This document shows, piece by piece, positions 34,640 to 44,068 of a DNA stretch of 64,000 bases (position 1 is the stretch's first letter; each line of letters begins with the position of its first letter). Under the pieces are notes generated by a model. That model had not been told where the DNA came from and made no database searches. It saw nothing but the letters and a program-made list of their open reading frames with translations. The DNA comes from JARFQW01 sp963842955 (GTDB lineage: Bacteria > Pseudomonadota > Gammaproteobacteria > Steroidobacterales > XN24). Made by a program: the position numbers and the translations under genes. Location of the stretch: contig CAWJIJ010000006.1 in NCBI GenBank assembly GCA_963842955.1, forward strand, positions 186,001 through 250,000, written 5' to 3'.

Positions 34640-35618
34640 GGTCCCGCCCCGCAGGTCCGTTGCCGCCCGGGAACAACGCCAGCTCGGTCAGACAGCGGTG
34701 GCGGTGGGCCAGGCCGCTGGATGGAGGGATTTCCTCTCCCGGCAGGCGCAGGCCCCACGCGCGACCTGAAGCATGGCTGTCGATCACCCAGCGGCACAGG
34801 ATTCGCAGGCGTTGTTCCGGGTCGGTCTGGGTCAGGGAGTCGAAGTCCAGCCAGGCGGTGGCGGCGGGCTGACCGGCGAACTGCTTGACGACCAGGTCAC
34901 CGCCACGGGCCAGGGCCTTCCACGCGACTCGACGCGGCGCATCCCCCGGACGAAACGGCCGCAGGCCGGCGAAGTCATCCTCACCCCCGTGGGGATCCGT
35001 GACCGCGTCGTGGCCGGCGGTGCCGCCGGGAGGCGGCGCCGGTGCGCGAACCTCCGGCGCCGGATAGACAATTCCGCAGGCGTCGGGATGAAGCCATGCC
35101 CAGCTCCGGAACAGACCGAAAGGAAATGTTGTGTAGAGGCGTACCCGTTCGGCCGGGAGGCGGCCCCGGTGATGGGCCGGTAGCCTGAGTTCAAAGCGAA
35201 CGCGCTCGCCCGGCTCCATGTCTCGCGGTGCGGCCTTCGACTCGCCGCAGACCGCGCCGATCTCGTAGCGTTCCGTGGCCGAGGTGTTCTCGACGGTTAC
35301 CTGGAGTTCTGCGTGCTCTCCGGCGAAGGTGGAGGTCACGCGCACGCCGCTAATCACGAGGCCGCAGAGATTCTGGTGGGTCCAGTGCATGGTCACGAGG
35401 CCCAGGCCGGCCAGCAGGAAGGTCATGGCGAACGCCATGCTGTTGCTGTAGTTCATCGCCGCCAGCAGCATGGCCAGCACCATGAGGCCGAACCCGGTGC
35501 CCAGCGGCGTCGGCAATATGTAGATTCTCCGGCGGCGCAAGGTGACGGGATCGGGATCTCTGCCCTGGCGGCGCAAGGCCCATTCCCTCAGCCACTCGCG
35601 GACCGGCTGAAGCAGCAT
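34632..35618 (-). CDS. DUF58 domain protein
   Basis: A 328-residue protein with two hydrophobic helices near residues 38-75 and a DUF58 core: YPAPEVRAP near 190, then DDFAGLRPFRPGDAPRRVAWKALARGGDLVVKQF near 220-253. DUF58 proteins are encoded with MoxR ATPases and TgpA-like transglutaminases, as here; the trio is thought to act in envelope assembly or chaperoning, but the mechanism is unclear. The gene begins 8 bases after moxR. Confidence 0.92.
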   Translation of the reverse strand: MLLQPVREWLREWALRRQGRDPDPVTLRRRRIYILPTPLGTGFGLMVLAMLLAAMNYSNSMAFAMTFLLAGLGLVTMHWTHQNLCGLVISGVRVTSTFAGEHAELQVTVENTSATERYEIGAVCGESKAAPRDMEPGERVRFELRLPAHHRGRLPAERVRLYTTFPFGLFRSWAWLHPDACGIVYPAPEVRAPAPPPGGTAGHDAVTDPHGGEDDFAGLRPFRPGDAPRRVAWKALARGGDLVVKQFAGQPAATAWLDFDSLTQTDPEQRLRILCRWVIDSHASGRAWGLRLPGEEIPPSSGLAHRHRCLTELALFPGGNGPAGRDHA

Positions 35619-35626
35619 CGTCGTTC

Positions 35627-36571
35627 CTAGGAGACCGGGACCGCCTCGAGCAACAGAGATCCGGCGTTCTCCTTATGGCCGGTCCCTGCGGTCCGCAGGC
35701 GGTGTCCGACGACTGCCGGAAGAACAGCCTGGATATCCTCGGGTTCCACCGCTTCGCGTCCGTCAACGAGGGCCCAGGCCTGGGCCGCACGTAACAGCCC
35801 GATGCCTGCCCGGGGTGACAGGCCTGCGTCGAACTCGGCGTGTTCCCGGGTATAGGTCACGAGGGCCTGGAGATAGTCGAGCAGGGCGTCCGAGGCGTGC
35901 ACCAGGGGGACCCGCTCCTGGAGCCGGAGAAGCATGTCGGCGTCCGCCACCGGCTGAAGCGCTGCCAGCAGGCTTCGCCGATCCTCACCCTGGAGCAGGC
36001 GGCGCTCCAGTTCCTGGTCGGGATAGCCGAGATGAATGCGCATCAGGAAGCGGTCCAGCTGCGACTCCGGCAGCGGGAACGTACCAATCTGGTTGTCCGG
36101 GTTCTGCGTGGCGACCACGAAAAACGGTTCCGGCAGAATATGGGTCTCGCCGTCCGCGGTAACCTGGCGTTCCTCCATGGCTTCCAGCAGAGCCGACTGG
36201 GCCTTGGGCGTGGCCCGATTGACCTCGTCGGCAAGGATCAGCTGCGAGAACACCGGCCCGCGATGGAACCGGAACGTGTTCGTGTCGCGCTCGAAAACAG
36301 AAACGCCCACGACATCGGCGGGCAGCAGGTCGCTCGTAAACTGGATCCGCTGGTAGCTGAGGCCGAGGCTACCGGCCAGGGCATGGGCGAGGGTGGTCTT
36401 GCCCACGCCCGGGATATCTTCGATCAGCAGGTGGCCCCGGGCGAGCAGACAGCTCAGGCTCAGTTGCACCTGGTCCCGCTTGCCGAGAATGATCGAGTTG
36501 ATCTGGTCGGCTGCCTTGCCGATACGCTCGAGGTCAGCGTCTCCCAGGGGTCGGTCTGCTGCTGCGTGCAC
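35627..36571 (-). CDS. MoxR-family AAA+ ATPase
   Basis: A 314-residue AAA+ chaperone-like ATPase. Walker A is DIPGVGKTTLAHALA, followed by the MoxR signatures FTSDLLPADVVGVSVF and FHRGPVFSQLILADEVNRATPK (Walker B), and ATQNPDNQIGTFPLPESQLDRF. The C-terminal lid has LSPRAGIGLLRAAQAWAL. I use the GTG at 36571 (VHAAADRPLG); the open frame continues upstream with no homology. It heads the MoxR-DUF58-TgpA operon, about 107 bases after valS. Confidence 0.92.
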   Translation of the reverse strand: MHAAADRPLGDADLERIGKAADQINSIILGKRDQVQLSLSCLLARGHLLIEDIPGVGKTTLAHALAGSLGLSYQRIQFTSDLLPADVVGVSVFERDTNTFRFHRGPVFSQLILADEVNRATPKAQSALLEAMEERQVTADGETHILPEPFFVVATQNPDNQIGTFPLPESQLDRFLMRIHLGYPDQELERRLLQGEDRRSLLAALQPVADADMLLRLQERVPLVHASDALLDYLQALVTYTREHAEFDAGLSPRAGIGLLRAAQAWALVDGREAVEPEDIQAVLPAVVGHRLRTAGTGHKENAGSLLLEAVPVS

Positions 36572-36677
36572 GTCCTTACGCTCTCCGGTTTGCCTTGTTC
36601 GTACCGTCCGCGAAACATCGTTGCCGGCCCGGATTCCCTTGCCGCCGGGGCCCTGGCCATGCCCGCAGTCGCCGCAT

Positions 36678-39446
36678 CTACTCCAGTGCGTGGATCTGGT
36701 CCATTTGCTCCTGAAGCCGCTCGATTGCCGCCGCCATGGTTTCGGCGCGTTCCCGTTCCTTTTGGACAACGTCCGCCGGCGCATTCTCCACGAACCGAGG
36801 ATTGTCCAGCTTCGCTCGCGTCTTGCCCAGGTCCGTATTCAGGCGGTCGCGTTGTTTCTCCAGCCTCGCCAGTTCCTTGCCGACATCGATCAGTCCCGCC
36901 ATGGGCACCAGCAGCCGGGTCGTACCCAGAAGCGCGGTGGCGGCCGGGGGCGGCGCCTCGTCGGCGGCCAGCACCCGCAAGGACTCGATATTGGCCAGGC
37001 TCTCAAGATAGCCCTGGTGCCTGCCGAGAAGTTCGAGATCCTCAGCCGTCGCTTCCTGGAGTAGAACCGGCAACGGCCGACCGGGCGGGATGTTCATCTC
37101 GCCGCGAATCTGCCGCACGCCCAGGACAAACTGCTGGAGCCAGCCTATCTCGCGCTCGGCCTCGGAATCCGCGATCCAGTCCGCAGAAACGGGATAGTCG
37201 GCCAGCATGATGCTCTCTCCGGAAACCCCGGCCAGCGGCGCCACGCGAGTCCAGATCTCTTCGGTGATGAACGGCATCAGCGGGTGCAGAAGCCTGAGCG
37301 TGGCCTCCAGAACCGTCACAAGCGTGTGCCGGGTGGTCGCCCGGGTGGCTTCATCGCCGGCCTGCAGCGCGGGTTTGGCGAGCTCCAGGTACCAGTCGCA
37401 GAACTCGTGCCAGACGAACTCGTACATGGCCTGGGCCGCAAGATCCAGCCGATAGGTCGCGAAGCTCTCTGCGACCCGGTCCATGGCGGCTCTGAAACGC
37501 GCGCGAATCCAGCGGTCGGCCAGCCCGGGCTCGGCCCCGCCCCCGAGGTCACCGGCATGGGACTCGGTATTCATGAGAACGTAGCGCGAGGCGTTCCAGA
37601 GCTTGTTGCAGAAATTCCGGTAACCCTCGACGCGGCCCAGGTCGAAGCGGATATCCCGGCCGGTCGTGGCAAGGGCCGCAAACGTGAAACGCAGCGCGTC
37701 GGTCCCGAAGGCGGGAATTCCCTCCGGAAACTCCTTGCGGGTCGCTTTCTCGATCTTGCCTTGCTGTTTCGGCTGCATGAGCCCGGTCGTGCGCTTGGCC
37801 ACGAGGGTGTCCAGGTCCACGCCGTCGATCAGGTCCAGGGGATCGAGGACGTTGCCCTTGGACTTCGACATTTTCTGGCCTTCATGGTCGCGGACCAGGC
37901 CGTGGATATAGATCTCGCGAAAGGGCACATCGCCGGCGAACTTCAGGCCCATCATCATCATGCGGGCCACCCAGAAGAAGATGATGTCGAACCCGGTCAC
38001 CAGGACCGACGTCGGGTAGAAGCGCTCGACGTCCCGGGTGTCCGTCGGCCAGCCGAGGGTCGAGAACGGCCACAGCGCTGACGAGAACCAGGTGTCGAGG
38101 ACGTCCTCGTCACGGGTAAGGCGGACATCGGTCCTCCCGGTCTTCCGGCGCGCTTCGGCAAGGGCTTCCGCTTCGCTGCGGGCCACGTAGACTTCGCCCG
38201 CTTCGTCGTACCAGGCCGGAATCCGGTGACCCCACCAGAGCTGCCGGCTGATGCACCAGTCCTGGATGTTGCGCATCCACTCGAAATAGGTCTTCGACCA
38301 GTTTTCAGGAACGAATCGAACCCGGCCATCCTCGACGGCGGCTATGGCGGGCCCGGCCAACGGCTCGACCCGCACATACCACTGGTCGGTGAGATACGGT
38401 TCGAGAACGGCGGCGCTGCGGTCGCCGCGCGGCACCATCAGCCGATGCTTGTCGATGCGCTCCAGGAAGCCGCCGGCATCCAGATCGGCAACGACGCGCT
38501 TGCGGGCATCGAAGCGGTCCAGCCCGCGATAGGCTTCCGGGACCGTGTCGTTCAGCGCGGCATCGCGATCGAGAATGTTGATCAGCGGGAGGCCATGCCG
38601 TTTGCCGACCTCATAGTCGTTGAAATCATGCCCCGGGGTGATCTTCACGCAGCCGGTCCCGAATTCCGGGTCCACGTAGTCGTCGGCAATGATCGGTATG
38701 GTGCGCCCGGTCAGCGGCAGTTCGACCTGCCGGCCGACGAGATGGGCATAGCGTTCGTCTTCGGGATGGACGGCCACGGCCGTGTCACCGAGCATGGTTT
38801 CCGGGCGAGTCGTGGCCACCACCAGATCACCCTCGCCGTCGGTCAGCGGGTAGCGGAAGTGCCACAGCTGGCCATTCTCCTCTTCGGAGACCACCTCGAG
38901 GTCCGACAAGGCCGTGTGCAGGACCGGATCCCAGTTCACGAGCCGCTTGCCCCGGTAGATCAGGCCCTCCTCGTGGAGCCGGACGAAGACCTCGGTCACG
39001 GCGTCCGACAGGCCCTCGTCCATGGTGAAGCGCTCACGCGACCAGTCCACCGACGCGCCGAGACGCCGAAGCTGCCGGCCGATCGTGTCTCCGGACTCCG
39101 CCTTCCATTCCCAGACCCGTTCCACGAACGCATCCCGGCCGAGGTCCTGCCGGGTCTGGCCGTCCGCGTTCAGCTGACGTTCCACGACCATCTGGGTTGC
39201 GATACCTGCGTGGTCCATGCCGGGCTGCCACAAGGTATCGCGGCCGATCATCCGGTGATAGCGGGTGAGGGCGTCCATGATCGTGTCCTGGAAGGCGTGC
39301 CCCATGTGCAGCGTCCCGGTCACGTTCGGCGGCGGAATCATGATGCAGAAGGGTTCGCCGTCACCCGACGGCGCAAACCAGCCCTTTTCTTCCCAACGGG
39401 CGTAGATCCGCTTCTCTATTTGCTCGGGCGTGTAGATCTTGTCCAT
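36678..39446 (-). CDS. valS: Valyl-tRNA synthetase
   Basis: A 922-residue class I synthetase. The HIGH-type motif HMGH is at residues 47-50 in PPPNVTGTLHMGHAF; KMSKS (GQKMSKSKGN) is near residue 527. The editing domain includes TTRPETMLGDTAVAVHPED. The C-terminal 70 residues form the valyl-specific coiled coil (DVGKELARLEKQRDRLN onwards). holC upstream and valS downstream is a conserved arrangement. A strong promoter lies just upstream. Confidence 0.98.
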   Translation of the reverse strand: MDKIYTPEQIEKRIYARWEEKGWFAPSGDGEPFCIMIPPPNVTGTLHMGHAFQDTIMDALTRYHRMIGRDTLWQPGMDHAGIATQMVVERQLNADGQTRQDLGRDAFVERVWEWKAESGDTIGRQLRRLGASVDWSRERFTMDEGLSDAVTEVFVRLHEEGLIYRGKRLVNWDPVLHTALSDLEVVSEEENGQLWHFRYPLTDGEGDLVVATTRPETMLGDTAVAVHPEDERYAHLVGRQVELPLTGRTIPIIADDYVDPEFGTGCVKITPGHDFNDYEVGKRHGLPLINILDRDAALNDTVPEAYRGLDRFDARKRVVADLDAGGFLERIDKHRLMVPRGDRSAAVLEPYLTDQWYVRVEPLAGPAIAAVEDGRVRFVPENWSKTYFEWMRNIQDWCISRQLWWGHRIPAWYDEAGEVYVARSEAEALAEARRKTGRTDVRLTRDEDVLDTWFSSALWPFSTLGWPTDTRDVERFYPTSVLVTGFDIIFFWVARMMMMGLKFAGDVPFREIYIHGLVRDHEGQKMSKSKGNVLDPLDLIDGVDLDTLVAKRTTGLMQPKQQGKIEKATRKEFPEGIPAFGTDALRFTFAALATTGRDIRFDLGRVEGYRNFCNKLWNASRYVLMNTESHAGDLGGGAEPGLADRWIRARFRAAMDRVAESFATYRLDLAAQAMYEFVWHEFCDWYLELAKPALQAGDEATRATTRHTLVTVLEATLRLLHPLMPFITEEIWTRVAPLAGVSGESIMLADYPVSADWIADSEAEREIGWLQQFVLGVRQIRGEMNIPPGRPLPVLLQEATAEDLELLGRHQGYLESLANIESLRVLAADEAPPPAATALLGTTRLLVPMAGLIDVGKELARLEKQRDRLNTDLGKTRAKLDNPRFVENAPADVVQKERERAETMAAAIERLQEQMDQIHALE

Positions 39447-39499
39447 AAGCGTCCGGTAATCACCCGGTGGGTCGGGGAGGGGTTTCTGCGAGGCGCGGA

Positions 39500-39528
39500 A
39501 TTATACCGGAAGGGCAGCTGGGGGTCAG
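39500..39528 (-). promoter_or_regulatory. Strong sigma-70-like promoter of valS
   Basis: The minus strand has CTGACC (forward 39523-39528), a 17-base spacer, and a perfect TATAAT (forward 39500-39505), then the GC-rich discriminator TCCGCGCC. The expected start is near 39493, 47 bases before the valS ATG. The -35 lies in the last codons of the preceding gene, so valS can be expressed apart from holC. Confidence 0.75.
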
Positions 39529-39818
39529 GGCGTAAGGCGCTTGGTCAGAATCTCGCGGACCATGTCGGGCAGTTCCGACTCCAGGCGCAGGCTGAGCTGC
39601 TCGAACATCGCCGCCTCGGCTTCCTGGATCGCCGTGTGGAGCATTTCTTCGGCCATCGCCCGGGTCTTGGCGACGAGCTCGCTGTGGAGGTCTTCGAGGA
39701 CCTCGGGGGACACCGCTGGTTCGGCCACGGCGTCCTTGAGGACCGGGCGCCCGGTGCCGGCCACCGCTTCCCCGAGTACGGGGATCTTGCCGGTGTCCTT
39801 GTCCTGGGTCTCTTCCAT
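39525..39818 (-). CDS. Conserved hypothetical protein between holC and valS
   Basis: A 97-residue acidic protein with no membrane segment. Residues 1-35 look disordered (Gly, Pro, Val, Asp-rich); residues 38-97 are a likely amphipathic helix pair (EDLHSELVAKTRAMAEEMLHT and LSLRLESELPDMVREILTKRL). A small gene of this type between holC and valS occurs in other gammaproteobacteria and betaproteobacteria, but I cannot assign a function. It follows holC by 3 bases. Confidence 0.75.
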   Translation of the reverse strand: MEETQDKDTGKIPVLGEAVAGTGRPVLKDAVAEPAVSPEVLEDLHSELVAKTRAMAEEMLHTAIQEAEAAMFEQLSLRLESELPDMVREILTKRLTP

Positions 39819-39821
39819 GGG

Positions 39822-40256
39822 TCAGATCCGGTGACTATCCATGGGGTAGCCACGATCCCTGTAGAAGGCGAAACGCTCCCGGCTCAAGGAGCGTCGCGCC
39901 GGGTCCGAGTCCACGATTTCGGCGACTCGTTCGAAGCGGCTGAAAAAAGCCGGAACCTCGTCAGACAGGTTGATGAGCACATCGGCGTCCACCGGCGTAT
40001 CTCCCCCGTCCCCCACAATGACCGGCGTGGCTTCGGCATCTCCGGCGTCGATGCCGGGTTCCCAGGCCAGATGGGGGACAAAGCTGCCGTCCCGCCAGGT
40101 CCAGAGCATCTTGTCCAGCTCGCGGGCCTGGCTGGCCCCCCGGGGATGAACGAGGACCCGGTGACCGAGCCGGTAGATCTTCTCGGTCAGCCGGCAGGCG
40201 AAGCGCTCGCGCGCATCACCGCCGCTGTCCAGGACATAGAAATCCACCCGGGTCAT
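39822..40256 (-). CDS. holC: DNA polymerase III chi subunit
   Basis: A 144-residue protein with the HolC pattern: VDFYVLDSGG at the N-terminus, RFACRLTEKIYRLGHRVLVHP near 20-40, ARELDKMLWTWRDGSFVPH near 46-64, and LINLSDEVPAFFSRFERVAEIVD near 95-117. Chi links the clamp loader to SSB during replication. The ATG overlaps the pepA stop (ATGA), an arrangement that is conserved in proteobacteria. Confidence 0.95.
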   Translation of the reverse strand: MTRVDFYVLDSGGDARERFACRLTEKIYRLGHRVLVHPRGASQARELDKMLWTWRDGSFVPHLAWEPGIDAGDAEATPVIVGDGGDTPVDADVLINLSDEVPAFFSRFERVAEIVDSDPARRSLSRERFAFYRDRGYPMDSHRI

Positions 40257-41746
40257 GCGTCTCCCGAGCGGTCCATCAGCATTTGTACCAGCAGCGGCAC
40301 CGGCCGGCCCGTGGCGCCTTTCTGAGCGCCGCTGCGCCAGGCAGTGCCGGCGATGTCCAGGTGCGCCCAGCTCATCCCCTTGGTGAACCGGGACAGGAAA
40401 CAGGCGGCGGTGATCGCTCCCGCCTCCCGGCCAGTCACGTTCGGGAAATCGGCAAAATTGCTCTTGAGATCGCGGTCGTATTCCTCGCTTACGGGGAGGC
40501 GCCACGCTTTGTCGGACGCTGTCTTGCCGGCCTCGAGCAGGGCGTCGGCAAGGTCGTCATCGGAGCTCATCAGGCCGGTCATGTAATGGCCCAGGGCAAT
40601 GACGCAGGCCCCGGTGAGGGTTGCGACATCCACGACGGCGGCGGGCTTGAAGCGCTTCGCGAAAGTGAGCGCGTCGCACAGGATAAGACGTCCTTCGGCA
40701 TCCGTATTGAGAATTTCCACGGTCTGGCCGGACATGGTCCGGACGATGTCTCCGGGACGCGTGGCGTTACCGTCGGGCATGTTCTCGCAGGTGGGGACGA
40801 CTGCGACGACATTCAGCGGCAGCTTCAACCGGGCAACGGAGGCCATGGCTCCGAGCACGCCCGCAGCGCCACCCATGTCGAACTTCATTTCGTCCATGGC
40901 CAGGGGCGGCTTCAGCGAAACGCCGCCGGTGTCGAACGTGATGCCCTTGCCCACCAGCACCACCGGCGCTTCGCCGCTTTTGCCGCCGGCGTGCTTGAGT
41001 ACGACGAGTTTCGCGGGCTGGCGGCTGCCGGCCGTTACCGACAGGAAGGCCCCCATGCCCATCTTGCGGATCTGGGCCTCGTCGTAGATGGTCGCCGTCA
41101 GACTCTTGTGATCCTTCGCGAGGCTGCGCGCAACGGCAGCCAGGTGAGACGGCGTACAGACGTTGGGCGGCCGGTTTGCCAGGGTCCGCGCGAGGGCCTG
41201 GCCCTCGGCGATGCCGGCGCCGTCGAATATGCCGCGTTCGGCCTCCGCCTTCGCGCCTCGCCCGCTAACCGGGAACCCGACGCGCTTGAGTTTTGCCGGC
41301 TTCGGTTTGGAGGATTTCTGTTCATCGAAGCGATAGGCCGCTTCTTCCATCGCTTCTGTCGCATGACGGGCCGCGGCGTAAACGGAAAGCCCCGCCAGCT
41401 CATCTGCCGCCGGAAACCAGATGCAATCGGCGGCTCCCGCGCTGGCAAGCGCCCGCGCGGCGGACCCCGCGGCGGCCCGATAGCGGGTCACGTCGAAGCC
41501 GTCGGCCTTGCCCAGGCCGACCAGGAGAATGCGCGAGCAGCCCGTGATCGGGGTCTGTGGCAGAAGCGCGGTTTTCCCTGCCTTACCGTCGAAATCCCCG
41601 GCCTTGACGATCGCCGCGAGCATTCCGCCCGCAGCACGGTCCACCGCCTTGGCGGTCTCCGTGAGACCGTCGTCTTCGAATACGCCAACGACGGCACAGG
41701 CCGTACGCCCCGGAGTCTTCTGTCCGGTCCGTGCAAAATAATCCAT
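40253..41746 (-). CDS. pepA: Leucyl aminopeptidase (M17)
   Basis: A 497-residue dinuclear metallopeptidase. The metal- and substrate-binding motifs are VGKGITFDTGGVSLKP near residues 255-270, MKFDMGGAAGVLGAM near 277-291 and NTDAEGRLILCDAL near 337-350. In some bacteria PepA also binds DNA. The start is the ATG at 41746; the frame extends 25 codons further without homology. It is divergent from lptF, a conserved pepA/lptFG neighbourhood. Confidence 0.96.
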   Translation of the reverse strand: MDYFARTGQKTPGRTACAVVGVFEDDGLTETAKAVDRAAGGMLAAIVKAGDFDGKAGKTALLPQTPITGCSRILLVGLGKADGFDVTRYRAAAGSAARALASAGAADCIWFPAADELAGLSVYAAARHATEAMEEAAYRFDEQKSSKPKPAKLKRVGFPVSGRGAKAEAERGIFDGAGIAEGQALARTLANRPPNVCTPSHLAAVARSLAKDHKSLTATIYDEAQIRKMGMGAFLSVTAGSRQPAKLVVLKHAGGKSGEAPVVLVGKGITFDTGGVSLKPPLAMDEMKFDMGGAAGVLGAMASVARLKLPLNVVAVVPTCENMPDGNATRPGDIVRTMSGQTVEILNTDAEGRLILCDALTFAKRFKPAAVVDVATLTGACVIALGHYMTGLMSSDDDLADALLEAGKTASDKAWRLPVSEEYDRDLKSNFADFPNVTGREAGAITAACFLSRFTKGMSWAHLDIAGTAWRSGAQKGATGRPVPLLVQMLMDRSGDA

Positions 41747-41927
41747 TGATCCCACTTCGGGCTCCTTTATTATCTGCCCATCCCGATGCCTTTCTCGTAC
41801 CCCCGAGACGGGCCGGGCCATTTACCTGCCGCAACCCGAGTTGCGGGCCGCCGGACCGATCCCTCGCCACCTCACGACGCGCCTAGTCTAATGCAAACTT
41901 CCGCGCCCTACGAAGACACACTTTGAT
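41747..41927. promoter_or_regulatory. Divergent pepA/lptF promoter region
   Basis: These 181 bases separate pepA from lptF. On the minus strand GATAAT (near 41771) is a candidate pepA -10. On the plus strand TCTAAT (near 41888), or the downstream CAAACT followed by TCCGCGCC, are candidate lptF -10 elements. None has a convincing -35. Confidence 0.3.
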
Positions 41928-43004
41928 ATGACGCGGATTATCGATCGCTACATTATTCGCGAGGTGCTGAAAACCGCCTTCGGCGTCACCGGCATCCTGG
42001 TTTTGATCCTGGTCGGCAACCAGCTCGCCCGGGTGCTTGGAAGGGCGGCCAGCGATCGTCTGCCGAAGGACGCCGTCCTGGAGTTTATGGGCCTGACGAC
42101 GCTGGGCTACCTGGGAATCCTGATCCCGGCGGCGTTCTTCATCTCGGCCATGCTGGCGCTGGGGCGCATGTACCGGGACAACGAAATGGCGGCGCTGTCC
42201 GCCACCGGTTTCGGTATGCGCCATCTGTACCGGCCGCTGATGCTGACGGCGCTTCCGGTAGCCGCTCTCCTGGCCTGGTTGTCATTCGACTTGTTGCCCT
42301 GGGCTGCCGGTGAAGCGGAGCGGGTCAAGGCCGAAGGGCGCCGGCAGATGCAGCTCTCGGCGCTGGAACCCGGTGGATTCCGCACGGCGTCCCAGGGGCG
42401 GCTGGTGGTCCATACCCAGGGCCGTGGCGAAGGCGACGAGGTGACCGGGGTGTTCATCCAGCACCGCGAAGACGACGTCGTGGAGGTTGCAACGGCGGCC
42501 CGGGGCGAACTGCGGCAGAATGGCGGGGACAATCTTCTGGTGCTGAAAGACGGCGTCCGTTACTCCGGCGTCCCCGGCACCACGGGCTTCCGGATCGCAC
42601 GATTCCGGGAGCATGGTGTGCCTGTGCCGACGCCGGAGCTGGACATGGGTAATGATCCCCAGGAGCGCGCGCCGACCCGGGAGCTGGTGGATTCTGTCAA
42701 TCCTGAGTACAAGGCCGAGCTGCACTTGCGCATCTCCGGGCCCGTTTCGATCATCGTCCTGACCTTGCTGGCCGTGCCCCTGAGCCGAAGCAATCCGCGT
42801 GAAGGCCGGTATGGCCGCCTGGCCCTGGGGATTCTTGCCTACTTCATGTACACGAATCTGATCTGGGTGGCGCGGCTGGCCATTGAGCGCGGATACCTTC
42901 CGGCGTGGCTTGGGTTCTGGTGGGTCCACCTGCTGATGGCCGTTGTGGCCCTGATTCTGGTCAAGGCTCACTACGGGTCCTTCCGGGTGCGGGCGGCCAC
43001 ATGA
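41928..43004 (+). CDS. lptF: LPS export ABC transporter permease LptF
   Basis: A 358-residue permease of the LptB2FG complex, which extracts lipopolysaccharide from the inner membrane. It has six helices in two sets of three (residues about 10-125 and 275-355) with a periplasmic beta-jellyroll between them. IIDRYIIREVLKTAFGVTGI at the N-terminus is typical. The ATG has no strong Shine-Dalgarno. The stop overlaps the lptG start by 4 bases. Confidence 0.95.
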   Translation: MTRIIDRYIIREVLKTAFGVTGILVLILVGNQLARVLGRAASDRLPKDAVLEFMGLTTLGYLGILIPAAFFISAMLALGRMYRDNEMAALSATGFGMRHLYRPLMLTALPVAALLAWLSFDLLPWAAGEAERVKAEGRRQMQLSALEPGGFRTASQGRLVVHTQGRGEGDEVTGVFIQHREDDVVEVATAARGELRQNGGDNLLVLKDGVRYSGVPGTTGFRIARFREHGVPVPTPELDMGNDPQERAPTRELVDSVNPEYKAELHLRISGPVSIIVLTLLAVPLSRSNPREGRYGRLALGILAYFMYTNLIWVARLAIERGYLPAWLGFWWVHLLMAVVALILVKAHYGSFRVRAAT

Positions 43005-44068
43005 ATATCTTCGACCGCTATGTATTCCGGACCCTGATGGGCACGACGGGCCTCGTGATGCTGGTGCTGCTGGCCCTGAGCGGGTTCGTTAACTTCACCG
43101 CGCAGCTCAAGTACGTGGGTGAGGGCGACTTCACGTTGTTCAGCGCCATGCTGGTTGTGCTCCTGCAGTGGCCGCGCCAGGCATTCGACATGCTGCCCAT
43201 CGCGGCTCTCCTGGGCTCGCTCCTCGGTCTGGGTGCGCTCGCGAACAGCTCCGAGCTCGTGGCGATCCGCGCCGCCGGCGTGAGCATCTGGCGGGTCGCC
43301 CGTGGGGTGGCCGTTACCGGCATCGTGCTTGCGTCCATGACCCTGGCCCTGGGCGAGTTTGTTGCACCGCCTGCCGATCGCCTGGCCCAGGACTACACGG
43401 CCCGCATGACGGGGCGGGGTGGCGCGGTCAGCGGGCTGTCCGGATCCTGGATGCGCGACGGAGACCAGTTGCTGAATATCCTGCAGGTGGAAGGGCCGAA
43501 TCGATTCGGCGGGGTTTATGTATACCAGCTGGACAGCGACGGCCGCCTTGCTTCGGTCTCCCGCGCCCGCGTGGCCACGGTGGTCGAGGCCGACCGCTGG
43601 CGGCTGGACGATGTCAGTGTGACCCACTTCGGGCCGGATGGCCTGGACGTCGAGGAAGTCGACGAGACCCTGCTCGACACCCAGGTGGACCGCGAGGTGC
43701 TGGAGCTGTCCCTGGTTGAACCGGACAGCCTGGGCACCGAGGCGCTCATGGAGTACGTCCGTTATCTCAAGGACAATGGCCTTGACGCGGTTCGATACGA
43801 GCAGGTGATGTGGGCGCGCTATGCCAGCTCGGCGGCCGCCGTGGCCATGGCGCTTCTTGCCGTACCCTTCGTTTTCGGTCCACTGCGGGCAGGCGGCAAC
43901 AGCGGCCGGTTCGTCGTCGGATTTCTTATCGGAATCGGCTACTTTCTCGTCAACGGCATGCTGGCGTCCGGTGGGGAAATCTACGAGCTGTCGCCGCTTG
44001 TGACCGCCTGGCTCCCCATGGCGGCCCTGACCCTCGTTGCGCTCATCGGGATCAGCCGGACCCGGTAA
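43001..44068 (+). CDS. lptG: LPS export ABC transporter permease LptG
   Basis: A 355-residue partner of LptF with the same layout: NIFDRYVFRTLMGTTGLVMLVLLALSG at the start, three helices, the periplasmic domain (residues about 125-270) and three more helices. VRYEQVMWARYASSAAAVAMALLAVPF and FLIGIGYFLVNGML are family-like. The ATG at 43001 overlaps lptF; the frame opens earlier within lptF. Its end overlaps the convergent RDD gene by 17 bases. Confidence 0.95.
   Translation: MNIFDRYVFRTLMGTTGLVMLVLLALSGFVNFTAQLKYVGEGDFTLFSAMLVVLLQWPRQAFDMLPIAALLGSLLGLGALANSSELVAIRAAGVSIWRVARGVAVTGIVLASMTLALGEFVAPPADRLAQDYTARMTGRGGAVSGLSGSWMRDGDQLLNILQVEGPNRFGGVYVYQLDSDGRLASVSRARVATVVEADRWRLDDVSVTHFGPDGLDVEEVDETLLDTQVDREVLELSLVEPDSLGTEALMEYVRYLKDNGLDAVRYEQVMWARYASSAAAVAMALLAVPFVFGPLRAGGNSGRFVVGFLIGIGYFLVNGMLASGGEIYELSPLVTAWLPMAALTLVALIGISRTR

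Noticed and set aside
38226..40325. Long open frame (about 700 codons) on the plus strand opposite valS and holC
   Set aside because: It is the complement of well-identified genes; high GC removes stops in the antisense frame. The composition (Arg, His, Gly, Pro-rich) matches no family.
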